A stretch of 64,000 nt of DNA from Catenaria anguillulae PL171 (lineage: Eukaryota > Blastocladiomycota > Blastocladiomycetes > Blastocladiales > Catenariaceae). The notes beneath the pieces are model-generated. The model did not search any database, was not told where the DNA came from, and saw only the letters and a list, made by a program, of their open reading frames with translations. The stretch lies in the NCBI GenBank assembly GCA_002102555.1, contig MCFL01000033.1, positions 247,790-311,789 of the forward strand, read 5' to 3'. Each line of letters starts with the position of its first letter. Positions within the stretch are counted from its first letter, which is position 1. Below, in pieces: positions 22,670-33,168 of this stretch. Made by a program: the position numbers and the translations under genes.

Positions 22670-24523
22670 ATGGAAATATGTAGACCCCATTCACTGAATG
22701 CAATTGCCATCTACGTACATTTAATCACTGCCATCATCTGCCTTGCCTTGCCTGCCTTTGCCGCCATCGTCACCCACAACGCCGCGGTTGCCGCTGCTGG
22801 CCGGCCGGCACCTGTCCATCCTCACAACGCTTGCTTTCATCGTATTTCTCCTCAATCTCATTGCCACACCGCCGCAAATGGTCAACCCCAACCGATTCAT
22901 CACGCCGTCCGCTACGACGTTGCCTTTGCCCAGGGCTCACGCGCCGTCTACTACAAACCATTTACGCCAACCTCCGCTGCTACCTTCCCTGACCCTGACC
23001 CGGACCATCGGCTGCCCAACTCGTCCCACTCGCCAACATTGCCCGCAAGCAGCAAGCAGCGCCCGCACCCATCGACCCAGGAAAATTCTCGCACTCGGTC
23101 ACCACGGGCCAATTCGCCCTGCGCCTCACATGCACCGAAACCACCAGCGCACGGTGCCTGGCCATGCTGAAAACCCTGCAAACCGCCGCCACGCTCTACT
23201 CGTCCATGCTGAACCTGTCGCCCACCCGGCCCATTGTCTTGTCTGCCACCTACAAGTCCTTTTGCGCCAACCCGCCCGCGCAAAATGGTGGCGGCGCTGG
23301 GTTTGTGTCAACCGAGTGTCCTGCACGCCTCAAATCCGCGCTTGGCTCGGCGTTTCCGTCCACGCAATGGAACTTGTTTGGGCTCGAGGGGGTTGACCCG
23401 GATTACACCTACCCGCAGGCACTTGCCAAGCAATTGTCTGTTGTGGATTTGCCCTGGGCAGACTCGGACATTTCCGCGCAATTCAACGTGGACGCCCCGC
23501 TATGGTTTGACGGCGACGCCGACACCATCAAGCCGACCAAACCGATGCACTCTATGTTGTGATGCACGAGATCTGCACGGGCTCGGGTGTCCACGTCTTG
23601 GAACGCTTATGCCTCGGAACTTCTCGGCACGGGATCCACCCAACTGCCCACCACTGCCTTTCTCACCCCGCACCCAATCATGCACGCTCATCCACACCCG
23701 CAGCTCCGAAACTCGCAGGCTTTTTGCCACACGCCATCTACGACCGGTTCTTGTACGATACCTTGCATCAGCGGACCGCTTGCCTGGTACGCGTACGTGA
23801 TGGCCACACCGTGTGCGAATGCGACGGCAGGGAAAGGCGCGACCCCGCTCGAGTTTTTCACCAAGGTGTTGCAATCACGCATCGGCGACTTGGTCAAGGA
23901 CGTGTATGGGGCGCACGCGCAAGGACGGGTGGTGTTTGTGTATCCCGACCGGCGCAACGCGTCGGCAACCACGACACGGGCAACCAAGGCCAGGGGCAAG
24001 GTGGGGAAGGGCTGCAGGTGGCAACACGGCCAATGGCGGCAACTCCACGGCCGCCACCCAAGCAATGCCCGAGACTTGTCAAGCGGCAATCCTCCGACCC
24101 GTTGTCGATCAAGCAGACTTTTTGGCATTGCACACGCCCGATGCATTTGCTCCTGGGTCGTCGCTCACGCACGTGTTCAACATGCCCTCACCTGGTGGAC
24201 CCAACTTTTTGTTACGGCCAACGACCGAACCTGGCGCCACGCTGTGGTCGCTTGCGTCGTCCAATGGGCTCTGGGTCTGCGGGGGAATTGCCAAGAAACG
24301 CAACGCAGGCCGATGCGTTTATGGGGCAAAGGGCGCTGTTAATCCGGTCGGCCCGGGCGTGTTGCGGGTGCTGGATGCCCTTGGGTATACGGTGCAGAGC
24401 GGGTGGGGCGTGGATGTGGCGCATGGGCAAAGAGAGAGAGGAAGGAGAGCGGGGAGGGGAGTGGGCAGAGTTGGCGGGGAGGAGAGGGAGGCAAGGTGTA
24501 AAGGGTCGTGGTGGGCGGCATGA
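22670..24523 (+). CDS. Secreted HExxHG-type putative metalloprotease, frame-broken
   Basis: The N-terminus has a hydrophobic stretch, YVHLITAIICLALPAFAAIV, that could be a signal peptide. Conserved-looking blocks follow in changing frames: MLKTLQTAATLYSSMLNLSP, PIVLSATYKSFCANPP, QWNLFGLEGVDPDYTYPQAL, VVMHEIC followed by G.G and SWNAYASELLG, WYAYVMATPCANA, PDAFAPGSSLTHVFN, LLRPTTEPGATLWSLASSNG and GPGVLRVLDALGYTV. The VMHEIC block at about 23560-23580 looks like an HExxHGLG zinc-site motif damaged by a lost base, and the C-terminal GP..L..LDALGY is common after such motifs. That makes a secreted zinc peptidase likely but not proven. At least three frame changes are present. The basic Gly/Arg end from 24420 is probably past the true stop. 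Confidence 0.5.
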
Positions 24524-25290
24524 GTGGGGTGGATTTTATCTGTATGTATAGAGTGTCTGGTTTTGCTTTTGGATTCAATACGAGTCACTTGTTCGATTCC
24601 TGTGTGAGACTTTCAAGAATCCCAACGTGAGATGGATTGCCTGCAGCCGTCAGATTATGCAACGCCGAGGGCCGGGCGCCGCTTTCGGTACGTCCCGCAA
24701 TCTCTTTGCCTTTTCCCCCCGAGCTCATTTCTCGGTCGCGCGGGCCTCCGTCGGCATGTTGCCCGCCGTCGCCGCCTCCACCTTTCCACATCCCGACTCG
24801 TCAACTGATCACAACGTGTCGTTTTACTTTCAACCGACAAGCCACGCCAGCCCATACCAGGGCATCGTGGAGTTACGTACCCTGCGGCGATTCTGCAGCA
24901 TTGCCTCCCACCCCTCGCCGTCACCCACAGGCACGTTGCACGTGGCGCCGGCGTTGATCAGCTCGACGCATTCAAGTCGGCGGCGCTTTCGAATCTAGGC
25001 GAGCATGATGATTCGGCCCGTCTAGGTGGCAATTTGTAAGGTGAAGGGAAGTCCTTCATCAACTTGGATGGTTCGCTTTTTCATCAGTCCGTTTCGCCCG
25101 AAATCCGCTTGGCCAACATTGTTGTCCTGGCTCCAGTCTCACCAGGTCTAGACTCTGGCTCTCTTGTTTGACCGTCTCTGATGCGATCGTCGCGGGCGGC
25201 GGCGCCACCGACAAGCGCGGCCGGCTACTTGGGGCAGCGGGCGCGACAGGACCATTTGCAGCGCCAGGCTTGCCGGGTCAACTGCAACCG
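24524..25290. other. Intergenic, no supported gene
   Basis: Short open frames occur at 24627-24998 and 25168-25419 on the plus strand. Neither shows a domain that I recognise, and no exon chain is convincing. The right part abuts the retroelement remnant. Confidence 0.5.
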
Positions 25291-25374
25291 CAGCAACGTG
25301 GCAGCCAAGATGACGACGATTCGTTCATTTTGGATGACGGAGGGGCCCATGTCGCTGATTGCTCCAACTGGTCC

Positions 25375-26130
25375 GAAAAAAACCGCACAAGCACGTCTCG
25401 TCGATTAAGGATAAGGTAAACGCTATCTACGCCCTTGGCGAGCAAGATTCAGGCAAGGCCATAAAGTCGTAGCATGGGATCGCCCGACCCACCTCCGCGA
25501 GATCCGTGGTTTCTTGGCCCTTGTCGCCCAGGTGCGCATGTACTTGCCTCACCTCAGCTCAAAGCTGGACCCATTACTGGCGCTCATCTGTGGCCTGCCG
25601 CCATCGCCCAAGGGACCGACGAGATCAGGTGGACAGCTGAAGCGCAAGAAGCTTTCACTCTCATCAAGCAACAGGTTGGCCAAATCGCCCCTTTACGCTG
25701 CCCCGATCATCTCCCATCTCCCAAGCGCTCCATTCCAGTATTCACCGATGCATTGGATGTGGGACTTGGCGCTGCACTCATGATCGAAGAGAATGGCGAA
25801 TACTTGCCTGTTCGGTTCGAGTCTGCAGTTTTGACCACCACCCAGCGTGGTTACCATGCCGCCAAAGGGAGCTCATGGCTATGCTCATGGCCATCAAGAA
25901 ACTGCACCATCTTGTGTTTAGGCGTCGGGTTGTCATTTGGTCAGACTCAGTTGCTGCATGCGGGATGGTTAACAACCCATCATCAGCTCCAGATGCCACA
26001 CTGCTCCGCTGGGTCACTGGCTGTCATTCGTGGTTTTGTCGAAGAAGCCAAATTCATATTGCGTGTGCAATCAATCCCATTGCTGATTCACTGTCACGAC
26101 TTGAGACCAGGCCTCCTGCCTTCCGAGCTC
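25375..26130 (+). mobile_element. Ty3/gypsy retrotransposon remnant: end of reverse transcriptase plus RNase H
   Basis: The left part reads WDRPTHLREIRGFLALVAQV and MYLPHLSSKLDPLLALI, the typical C-terminal end of the reverse transcriptase where the thumb leads to RNase H. The next frame gives EAQEAFTLIKQQVGQIAPLR, then IPVFTDALDVGLGAALMIEE with the first catalytic Asp of RNase H. After a frame change it continues ELMAMLMAIKKLHHLVFRRR, VVIWSDSVAACGMVNN with the later catalytic Asp, and CAINPIADSLSRLET. Gag, protease, the RT catalytic core and integrase are not seen here, and no LTRs were found. The element is 5'-truncated and frame-broken, so it is not active. Confidence 0.85.
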
Positions 26131-26189
26131 CGCTCTTCACCGTGCCAGCTTTGCTTCACAACCCAGCCCCGCACGGCAGCACCATGTCT

Positions 26190-26790
26190 TGGCATCGCAG
26201 CGCGATGCCACCACCGCCGCGCTCCGCACCACCTTGCGCACCGAGCTGCAGAAGTATCCCGAGTGTCGTGACGCCGTCAACGCAAGCGCCGCCAGCGGTC
26301 CCGAAGCGGCTTTTGCTCTCGCAGTTGATTGGCACGAACGGCATCGAGACCAGTTTCCAATCGTCTACGGATTGTTTCGTGATTTTGCAGCATTCGAGGT
26401 CACATCCACAGCCGAGGTGTACGACGACATCCTCGCTCGGCTACGCGCGACGCAAGAGACGTATACGTGGATAAGGCTGGCAAACCAAGTACATTACCGA
26501 TTGGGTCGAGAAGTACTCGTCGCGGTGGGTGCGTGCTGGCTTGTCGCCCGCGTACACCATGATTCCCTCGCTCGTACATGCTGATATCCGGCCCGACACA
26601 AACGTGATCGAATCCAGCAACGCCCGCGACCATCTCATCATTGGAACCGGCCTTGTTTGCCTAAGTACGTCACCCGCGCATACGAGGTCGACTGCATCGA
26701 CTACGAAGTGTTTGCTTGGCTGCGCGCACGGGCATTGCGACTCGACCGGGCTCATGGCAAGCCGCTCGCGATGCAAAGAACGCCAAGCGG
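26190..26790 (+). mobile_element. Remnant of a MULE-like (SWIM-type) DNA transposase
   Basis: Two adjacent frames read as parts of one protein: TTLRTELQKYPECRDAVNAS, HERHRDQFPIVYGLFRDFAA and, after a frame change, YITDWVEKYSSRWVRAGLSP, LVHADIRPDTNVIESSNARD, KYVTRAYEVDCIDYEVFAWL. The pattern of an aromatic/Trp-rich stretch followed by a short loop and NxIES recalls the end of MULE-type transposases, where the transposase domain ends near a conserved Asn-x-x-Glu-Ser. No DDE triad could be assigned and no terminal inverted repeats were found. It could instead be another host-like gene fragment, so the family call is tentative. Confidence 0.4.
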
Positions 26791-26896
26791 GTGAGGCGCG
26801 CGCCTCCGCCAAGCGTGCTGCAGGCTCAGCGGATTTGGAAGATGCGTCATCCGAGGGAGCCTTGGCCTCATCATCCACTTCGGCGGATGCCCCCCG

Positions 26897-27560
26897 CAGC
26901 GGCCGCATCCACACCCGCTCATTTTTGAGACCTACACCAATATGTTTGGCAACGTGCCAATTTCCGTTTTGAGCTGGACGGTCCGGCCGTTTGTGCGCCT
27001 GGTTTCCGGTGTCGTAGTTGTCGATTTGTACCCACATGGTGCCATGCCAAGCTCCGAGGCGGCAGCCATGCGTATTTCGGGCGCGTTGGAAGCAGAACCA
27101 CTTTCCTCCTTGGCCCCACCAGATCCGACTTTCCTCGCGCCTTTGCCAGCGATTCCGGCCATGGATGCTCATGCCATCATGTCCATGCCCGCCACTCACC
27201 TTCCGATCGAAGTGCTTCAGCACGTGCACCCGCATGTTCTGCACCTTCCTGGCCGACCCTCACCACTTCCAGTCTCACACGTGTCGCCGCCTTGTCTTCT
27301 CCGTGTCGTCCAACCGAACACGCAAGAGTGCTCAAGAGCACATGTGCCCGAGCTTGGCACCTTGCCGAGCGCCCCCCAGCGCGTGTGCGAGCGCGTTTCG
27401 CCGCGCTCGGCGGCGTTTGAGGACGCGTGTATTGATTATCCTCGATTTGTTCCAACATGGTACCATGCAAAGTGCAGAAGTAACAGCTTTGGATCGTGTA
27501 CGCTTTTCATTTGCTTTTCAATCCTGCCATGGAATCTGTTTTAACCGGCGACAATGCCCA
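26897..27560 (+). other. Degraded coding-like segment
   Basis: An open frame of about 200 codons (26942-27544) has no recognised domain, and a second frame overlaps it. A short stretch, VSPRSAAFEDACIDY at about 27390-27440, resembles SPRSAAFADSLLNF in the intact gene at 28377. This suggests that part of the segment is a duplicated fragment of the local gene family. Confidence 0.3.
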
Positions 27561-27639
27561 CTGACACAGAAATCCAACGCCATAACGCCAACCACTCTTG
27601 ACTCTTGCGATACCCTGCCGCATCGTTGCTGCCTCACGC

Positions 27640-27965
27640 GCTGGCCCATGCCCCGCAGCACACGCGCGCTTCACACGCAAGGGCACGGGGCACCCCGCCT
27701 CGTTGGTCCGCGATCCATTTGGTATGACTGACAAGGACGCGCTGGCATAGTTTCGCATCGCCTTGGCCATGCAGAACGTCAGAACCCGAGGAAAACTACC
27801 ATTCTTTTCCCGCATCCGAACGCCGACGACCTGACTGCCCTCATGAGGCATGGTCGGGTGTCCCAAGACTACATCAAGACGGCTATCGACCCCATGATCG
27901 AGCACAAGTTGATTACCCCGGCTGACTTGGAAATGGAGAGGAGTTTGCCCTCATTGACGCCTTGA
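27640..27965 (+). pseudogene. Dead copy of the lineage-specific gene found at 30.4-32.1 kb
   Basis: This stretch aligns by eye with about 30780-31015. It has ASLVRDPFGMTDKDALA then a TAG stop where the intact gene has ASSLRDPFGMIDNDALVK; FRIALAMQN against FRIALAMQD; and, after a short deletion that shifts the frame, ALMRHGRVSQDYIKTAIDPM against ALMRHGRVSQNYIKTVIDPM. Just upstream, ARFTRKGTG resembles RRFTRKGIG of the gene at 28377. The copy therefore looks mosaic. The in-frame stop at about 27750 and the small deletion make it non-coding today. Confidence 0.7.
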
Positions 27966-28376
27966 GGAGTGTTAGCTTGACGGACGTCGATGGATCGAGC
28001 GAGCGGTGTTGCTGCCTGGACGTTCCAAGGGTGGAAAATGGGTGTGACTCGACTGGTGGTTGCTATTGAGGTCGCGTGTTCTGGTGGTGTTCCATGATTT
28101 CGTCAGGCCTGTACATATCCACTTAGCAGTCTGTGAGCCTTGGGCTCTCCAATACTTTATTGAGCCCATCTCCTGTATTACTCCTCTCTGATTTCTCATA
28201 TTCGTCAACACCTACCTCCATGGTCGGACCGTGCAGGGTGGATGAATCAAAGACAGCAAAGCAAAACCAACAACCAGGAACTCCTTTCATTTAGTCAATC
28301 ACACACCTTCTCCATCAAATGCCATGTATTCTAGTCCGACCCGTGGCAATCCAGACCTCACACATAATCCAGCGTC

Positions 28377-29324
28377 ATGATGCCTACAACGCCTGACACG
28401 CCCGACACACCCACCGCACCCACCAGGTCATCGCGGCCGCTTCACATCACTCCGTGCCCCGCGCCACGCCGACGCTTCACGCGCAAGGGTATTGGAAAAG
28501 CCGACCCGCCGTTGCCCTCTTCCATGATTGCGCGCGAAGGACCGAGTTGCACCTCGAGTGGCTCTGCCACAGCGGTTGCCCCACGACCGTTCCAATCGCC
28601 ACCTGATCGTGTCTCACAGCCCAACGACTCTCAGCCGTCCGTTTCGCTCGATGACGAGCTCGACGCTTACCTTCTCGCCTCGCCTGCGCGCCCGTCATCT
28701 GCGTCAACGTTTTTCTCACTCGACGCACATGATCTCATGGCTATGGCTTCCGCCACTATTCCACTCGACCCACCCGCGTTACCCGCACCCTTTCCTGTCG
28801 GGAATCAACGGCATGCACCACTGTCGCTCGTTGAACCGACCGATTTTGCGTTAACAGGTCCCAGTGTGCCCAGGGCCATCTCACCGCGCTCGGCCGCATT
28901 TGCGGATTCACTTTTGAACTTTGACGGATTTGATTCCGACGACGAAGACGACGAAGACGAGGCGCGCAGCGCCGATGCCAAAACGGGTTCTTGCGAGTCG
29001 CTAGCGGCTGTGCCAGGGACTTCGCCAAAAGCGCGGACCGATCCAGAGAGCATTGTGCCTGCTGCTGGATTCAGTGATGTTGAGACGCGTGGATTGGCGA
29101 GCGAGCCTGGAGGTGTCGTATACGAGACGCAGTGTCCGTTAGCGAATGTGGATCACATTTCGGTCGAAGAGTTGGTTGCGATCTTGGCTCAAGTGCGCGT
29201 GGAGGATACCATCAAATTGGCCGTGCCCGAGCGGCAACAGGCGGGCACAGAAGCGCACGGCGCGGCAGATGACAGTGAGGGTGTGAGTGAGGCGGGTTCA
29301 AGTCCGCAGTCGAATGCCGCGTAG
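28377..29324 (+). CDS. Hypothetical 315-residue low-complexity protein
   Basis: A single uninterrupted frame. The N-terminus is Thr/Pro-rich (MMPTTPDTPDTPTAPT), followed by a basic RRRFTRKGIGKADPP motif shared with the degraded copy at 27.65 kb. The middle is Ser/Pro/Asp-rich. An acidic cluster (FDSDDEDDEDEARSADAK) follows SPRSAAFADSLLNFDGF. Near the C-terminus is NVDHISVEELVAILAQVRVE, a predicted amphipathic helix. No membrane segment or signal peptide is seen and I do not recognise a family. The Met at 28377 and the one at 28380 are both possible starts. Confidence 0.5.
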   Translation: MMPTTPDTPDTPTAPTRSSRPLHITPCPAPRRRFTRKGIGKADPPLPSSMIAREGPSCTSSGSATAVAPRPFQSPPDRVSQPNDSQPSVSLDDELDAYLLASPARPSSASTFFSLDAHDLMAMASATIPLDPPALPAPFPVGNQRHAPLSLVEPTDFALTGPSVPRAISPRSAAFADSLLNFDGFDSDDEDDEDEARSADAKTGSCESLAAVPGTSPKARTDPESIVPAAGFSDVETRGLASEPGGVVYETQCPLANVDHISVEELVAILAQVRVEDTIKLAVPERQQAGTEAHGAADDSEGVSEAGSSPQSNAA

Positions 29325-30392
29325 AGGTGTGCAGCCAAATGGAGCAAGTGGGTTCATTATGATGTGTGCAAGTCTATCGTGTCGCGTTTCTCAAACGGAG
29401 GTACTCCTCTTTGACCTCTCTGCCTTGTTCTACCGTTGTGTCTGTTTTCTGGGTCGAGTCTCGTACTTTATCATGTTTCATTTTCTTACCCCGAAGGTAG
29501 TCTAAATACTTGATTAGCTTCTTTATTTCACTTCAACTCAGCCATCAGTGGTCTCGCTTTAGGCGTTTGAGGGCGACACTCTACAGGAGGCCGCTGATGT
29601 CGTGTTTCCAGCTACCTGTGCACGACTGTACATAAGTTTATTTCGAGCGCAAGCTTTCTCGAGATGCCACACTCATCTTCAGCCGTCAACTCTCAACACA
29701 TGCTTCCCAAGCATGTGATAATGACGAGCGGCAGCGGGTCCATCCAACAACTTCACACGCACCAACACCCATCGACCGCCATAGTGAACCACCACTACCT
29801 CAGGGAAGAGAAGGAAGGGAAAAATAGAGCAGTGGAGGAAAAAGCCAACTCACACGCATCGTTCCAAAAGTCGACGCATCATCTCAAAAGCAACAAGCCC
29901 TGACTGGAACGAAACAACGTGACGCCCCAATTGCAGCCAATCCCATTTCCCCCAAAACAAAATTGGAAAGAAGATATATGGGAGGAGCAGAACACCCGCC
30001 GAGCCATCTTCCAAGAGAGGCCATCTAACTTGCATGCGTAGTGTCAGGGTATGAGAGAGCAGGAACCGCCACGCGCACGCAACTGCGAAGCACTATCCCG
30101 AGGTGGGCTTATACCACACAGTCCGTGGCAGTGGGCAGGCTATGGACGACCGATTGAAGAGAACGAGCAATGTTTCGTGGCGCACGATGCTTTGGACGCA
30201 TGGAGCATCGATGGGCAGAGAAGGGGGGGGGGGGCGAAGAGCAAGGGAACGCGAGCAGAGCGTTATGGCGGTAGTGCTGGTGGTAGTGGCGGTTCTGGCG
30301 GTCGTTGCGGTGTATATTGCAGATGGTGGTCTAGTATTGGATAACTGATTTCGAAAGGGAGAGAGAGAGGTAAAGCGGCAGCGGCGCGTGCC
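29325..30392. other. Intergenic
   Basis: No domain is seen. A G12 homopolymer lies at 30223-30234. The segment 30235-30350 is a GGT/GTG-rich stretch that looks like simple sequence. Confidence 0.55.
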
Positions 30393-30662
30393 ATGTGGTT
30401 CACGCGTTTCGCGTTCCCACATTCGCTCAAGGTCAAGGGACGGATCGAGGTGCCAGGTCAGTTCTCGATCCGAGCTTTGGTAGCCAACGGCAAGGACCGT
30501 ATTGCGACTTATCCATCCACGAGAAAAAGACACGAGGGAGACACCGTCGACGATGCCGGCAATGTGAATAGCACCACGCTCGATGCAATCTACCCCACCA
30601 CCAAAGCGGAATCGATCTCGCCCTTGCCCCTCAAACACAGCGACTCTACTCTTGAATTTGCA

Positions 30663-32150
30663 ATGTCCAAAAAAAACGTCCCCATCGTGCTTCCGACGCC
30701 AGTCCCTCACTCGACCACACGGACACGGGCTCTACCCCCACGCCCGCGCTTTGCAGCCGTTCCGCGCCGGCCTGCGCGACCTTCTGACCCACCCGCCTCG
30801 TCGCTCCGCGACCCCTTTGGCATGATTGACAACGACGCGCTGGTCAAGTTTCGCATCGCCTTGGCCATGCAGGACGTGATGACCCTCGCCAACCCGGGGA
30901 AAACCACCCTTATTTTCCCTCATCCGAACGCCGACGACCCGTCGGCCCTCATGAGGCATGGTCGGGTGTCCCAAAATTACATCAAGACGGTGATCGACCC
31001 TATGATCGAGCAGTTTAAGCAAATGATGCACATCTCGGTCACCACGGTGCTGGTCTCGGCAACCCCGTCTGGGCCGCCCCATCTGGTCATTCAACCCGCC
31101 AACGGCCCAAGCTCGGCGACCCTCCGAGTCATTCTATGCAATCCGTCTTTTCTCGGTCCTGTGACACCGCAAATGATGGCGAGACTCGACGATCCAGATT
31201 GGAACGCATGCAAGGCACAGTGCATCGCGATTCACGCGCGGTGGGCGCGCAACTTGCGGGTGTCGCAGATGGCGTGGACCCTGCAGCCATTCGTCCAGAT
31301 TGTGGGTGCGACATCTCGGTTCGATTTGCTGTCGAATGATCAGATGACTAATGCCGAGTCCGCATCAACCCGCATGGTTCTTGATGGCAAAAATGCGCAT
31401 GATTCTGGACAGGACGAGCGGCAAGCGCAGTCTATGCCCACCCAACCACCCACCAATGTGGCATCTTCTGCAGCCTCGGCTCAGGACAATTCTATTCCAG
31501 TCGAGTTGCGCCGGTCGAAGAGTCTACCTCTTGTTCACTGTGTTCCTTCCACAATCACTTCGTACATTGACCCCAAGCAACTCGTGTTGGCAAGCCCTCT
31601 GCGCCAACCGCTTGCCGAGCTCGAGGACAACAAACACACGCCCAACCTTTTCAAATCCCATGTCTCTCTTGTCCATACCATCGCCGGACATGGTCACGAC
31701 CACCTTGCTGCCCGCCGTGAACAAAGCTCTCAACCGACGGCTGTTCCGTTGACTCGACGAACAACGGCGCCGATTCCGCTTGCGCCAAGCGACGCCCTTA
31801 CGCGATTCGAAGCACAAGTCAAGAATTGGGATGGCGGACGAAGGCACCAAGACCACACCAAACCGATTGCCGGTGCGAATCAAGGGCAAAAGAAGGACCA
31901 TACCGACGCTGGTACCCATCAAGCGGGCCTGCTGCAAGTTTTGGGCCCGTACGTGGCCAGTCGCACCGAGGGCACAAGCGAGGATGCGGACTTGGACCGG
32001 TCGGACAAGCGACCATGGTTCACCCGCCGTCATACCGATCCGGTTGTTGGAAAGGGGACAGACAAAAAGCAGTGGTTTGGGGAGGCTCTGGGCGAGCAAG
32101 CGCCGCGCCGGTCGAATTCATGCGTAGGACCGCGAGCGAGCGCTGTGTGA
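30663..32150 (+). CDS. Hypothetical ~495-residue protein of a local gene family
   Basis: The frame is open from 30393, but the Met at 30663 (MSKKNVPIVLP) gives a more natural start because the 90 residues before it are compositionally odd. A basic/Pro-rich N-terminus leads to SLRDPFGMIDNDALVKFRIA, then KTTLIFPHPNADDPSALMRH, IDPMIEQFKQMMHISVTTVL, LVSATPSGPPHLVIQPANGP, LGPVTPQMMARLDDPDWNAC and QMAWTLQPFVQIVGATSRFD. This middle ~200 residues looks globular. The second half is disordered, with repeated short basic/Ser/Thr stretches. I do not recognise the family. A decayed partial copy lies at 27640-27965. Confidence 0.55.
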   Translation: MSKKNVPIVLPTPVPHSTTRTRALPPRPRFAAVPRRPARPSDPPASSLRDPFGMIDNDALVKFRIALAMQDVMTLANPGKTTLIFPHPNADDPSALMRHGRVSQNYIKTVIDPMIEQFKQMMHISVTTVLVSATPSGPPHLVIQPANGPSSATLRVILCNPSFLGPVTPQMMARLDDPDWNACKAQCIAIHARWARNLRVSQMAWTLQPFVQIVGATSRFDLLSNDQMTNAESASTRMVLDGKNAHDSGQDERQAQSMPTQPPTNVASSAASAQDNSIPVELRRSKSLPLVHCVPSTITSYIDPKQLVLASPLRQPLAELEDNKHTPNLFKSHVSLVHTIAGHGHDHLAARREQSSQPTAVPLTRRTTAPIPLAPSDALTRFEAQVKNWDGGRRHQDHTKPIAGANQGQKKDHTDAGTHQAGLLQVLGPYVASRTEGTSEDADLDRSDKRPWFTRRHTDPVVGKGTDKKQWFGEALGEQAPRRSNSCVGPRASAV

Positions 32151-32255
32151 CCGCTCGTGTGCTCGTGTGTATTTGTGCCCGTGTCCTTGTGTACCCGTTT
32201 GCCGTGTGCTCGTGTGCTCGTGTGCTCGTTTACTCGTTTGCTCGTGTGTTTGACG
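32150..32255 (+). repeat. Imperfect GTGCTC / GTGTGCTC simple-sequence tract
   Basis: Directly after the stop codon of the preceding gene, units such as GTGCTCGTGT and TTGCTCGTGT recur about ten times with substitutions. It would lie in the 3' UTR. Confidence 0.75.
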
Positions 32256-33168
32256 AGCAACAGGTGTATTATTTTGCCATTTCGGCCTTGTTTTTCTAAC
32301 TTTCTGTTTTTTATCCTTTGTTACGAGTCCGCATGGGCGGCTCAACAACTCGATGTGTTGGTTTCTGCTCGCCAAGTCCTATTCCTCTTTCCTTGTGACC
32401 TTTATACCATATTCCGTTGATCCTCCCGGGCACATGTCACTTCTCTTTTGTCTCTTTGTCGGCCGTCTGACTTGCGTTTGAGCGAGCCCTGCTCGCCGTA
32501 TATTACATGCCCACGTTGACCCGCGTTCCCGAGTATGGTCGTTTGAGCCAATGACTATGGCAATAGCGAGCGCTTGCGCGTTCGCCGAACGAATTGGTAC
32601 CAAAGGTAACGAAATGGCATGCATGAACGAGTTCCACACCCTGAGTGATTGCTGCCGACATTGGTCACAGCGAGACTCAGCTGGATAAGCCCTGCGATTG
32701 AGGGCTGAGAAAGCCATCATTAACCTGACCTGCGACCATCTGCGGGTAAACAGCTCGTTCCCGATTCAGCGCGGATAAGTATCTCAAGATTGACGCTCCG
32801 ACGATTCAGATACTGCCTCGTGGTTCCTGACGCCAACTCAGTGAGACGATGATATCGCAACGAGCAGCAGAGGTATTGTTGCACGAGGGCTGCCGACAAT
32901 GCCACGTTGGACAATGGCTCACGCCAAGTGAGCGCGACACACCGCAAAGTCCAGCAGCGAGCGACTTGTTGCAGCAAATCATGGCGGCTGCAAAAGCCAA
33001 AGGCAACAGAAGAAGGAAACCAGTAGCCGCTGTCGCGGTTGAACGAACGAAGCGTTTGCGGATCTCGCCACCCAATCAGAGGTCACAGAACACTCGGAAA
33101 CAAAAGTGAAGCTAAATGTAGAGGTAAATGACGCATAGTGCACACACATTCATCGACCCGCCGGCCAA
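32256..33168. other. Intergenic, possible small exon at 32849-33109
   Basis: A plus-strand frame of 86 codons (MISQRAAEVLLHEGCRQCHV, later basic KGNRRRKPVAAVAVERTKRL) follows a fair acceptor at about 32840. No first exon or homologue was recognised, so I do not call a gene. Confidence 0.3.

Noticed and set aside
24585-24625. Sequence resembling a tRNA T-loop (TTGTTCGATTCC)
   Set aside because: No acceptor stem, D arm or anticodon arm can be paired around it.
30093-30710. Open frame of 205 codons on the minus strand
   Set aside because: It is antisense to the upstream part of the 30.7 kb gene, is dominated by a translated GT/GGT simple repeat, and has no domain.
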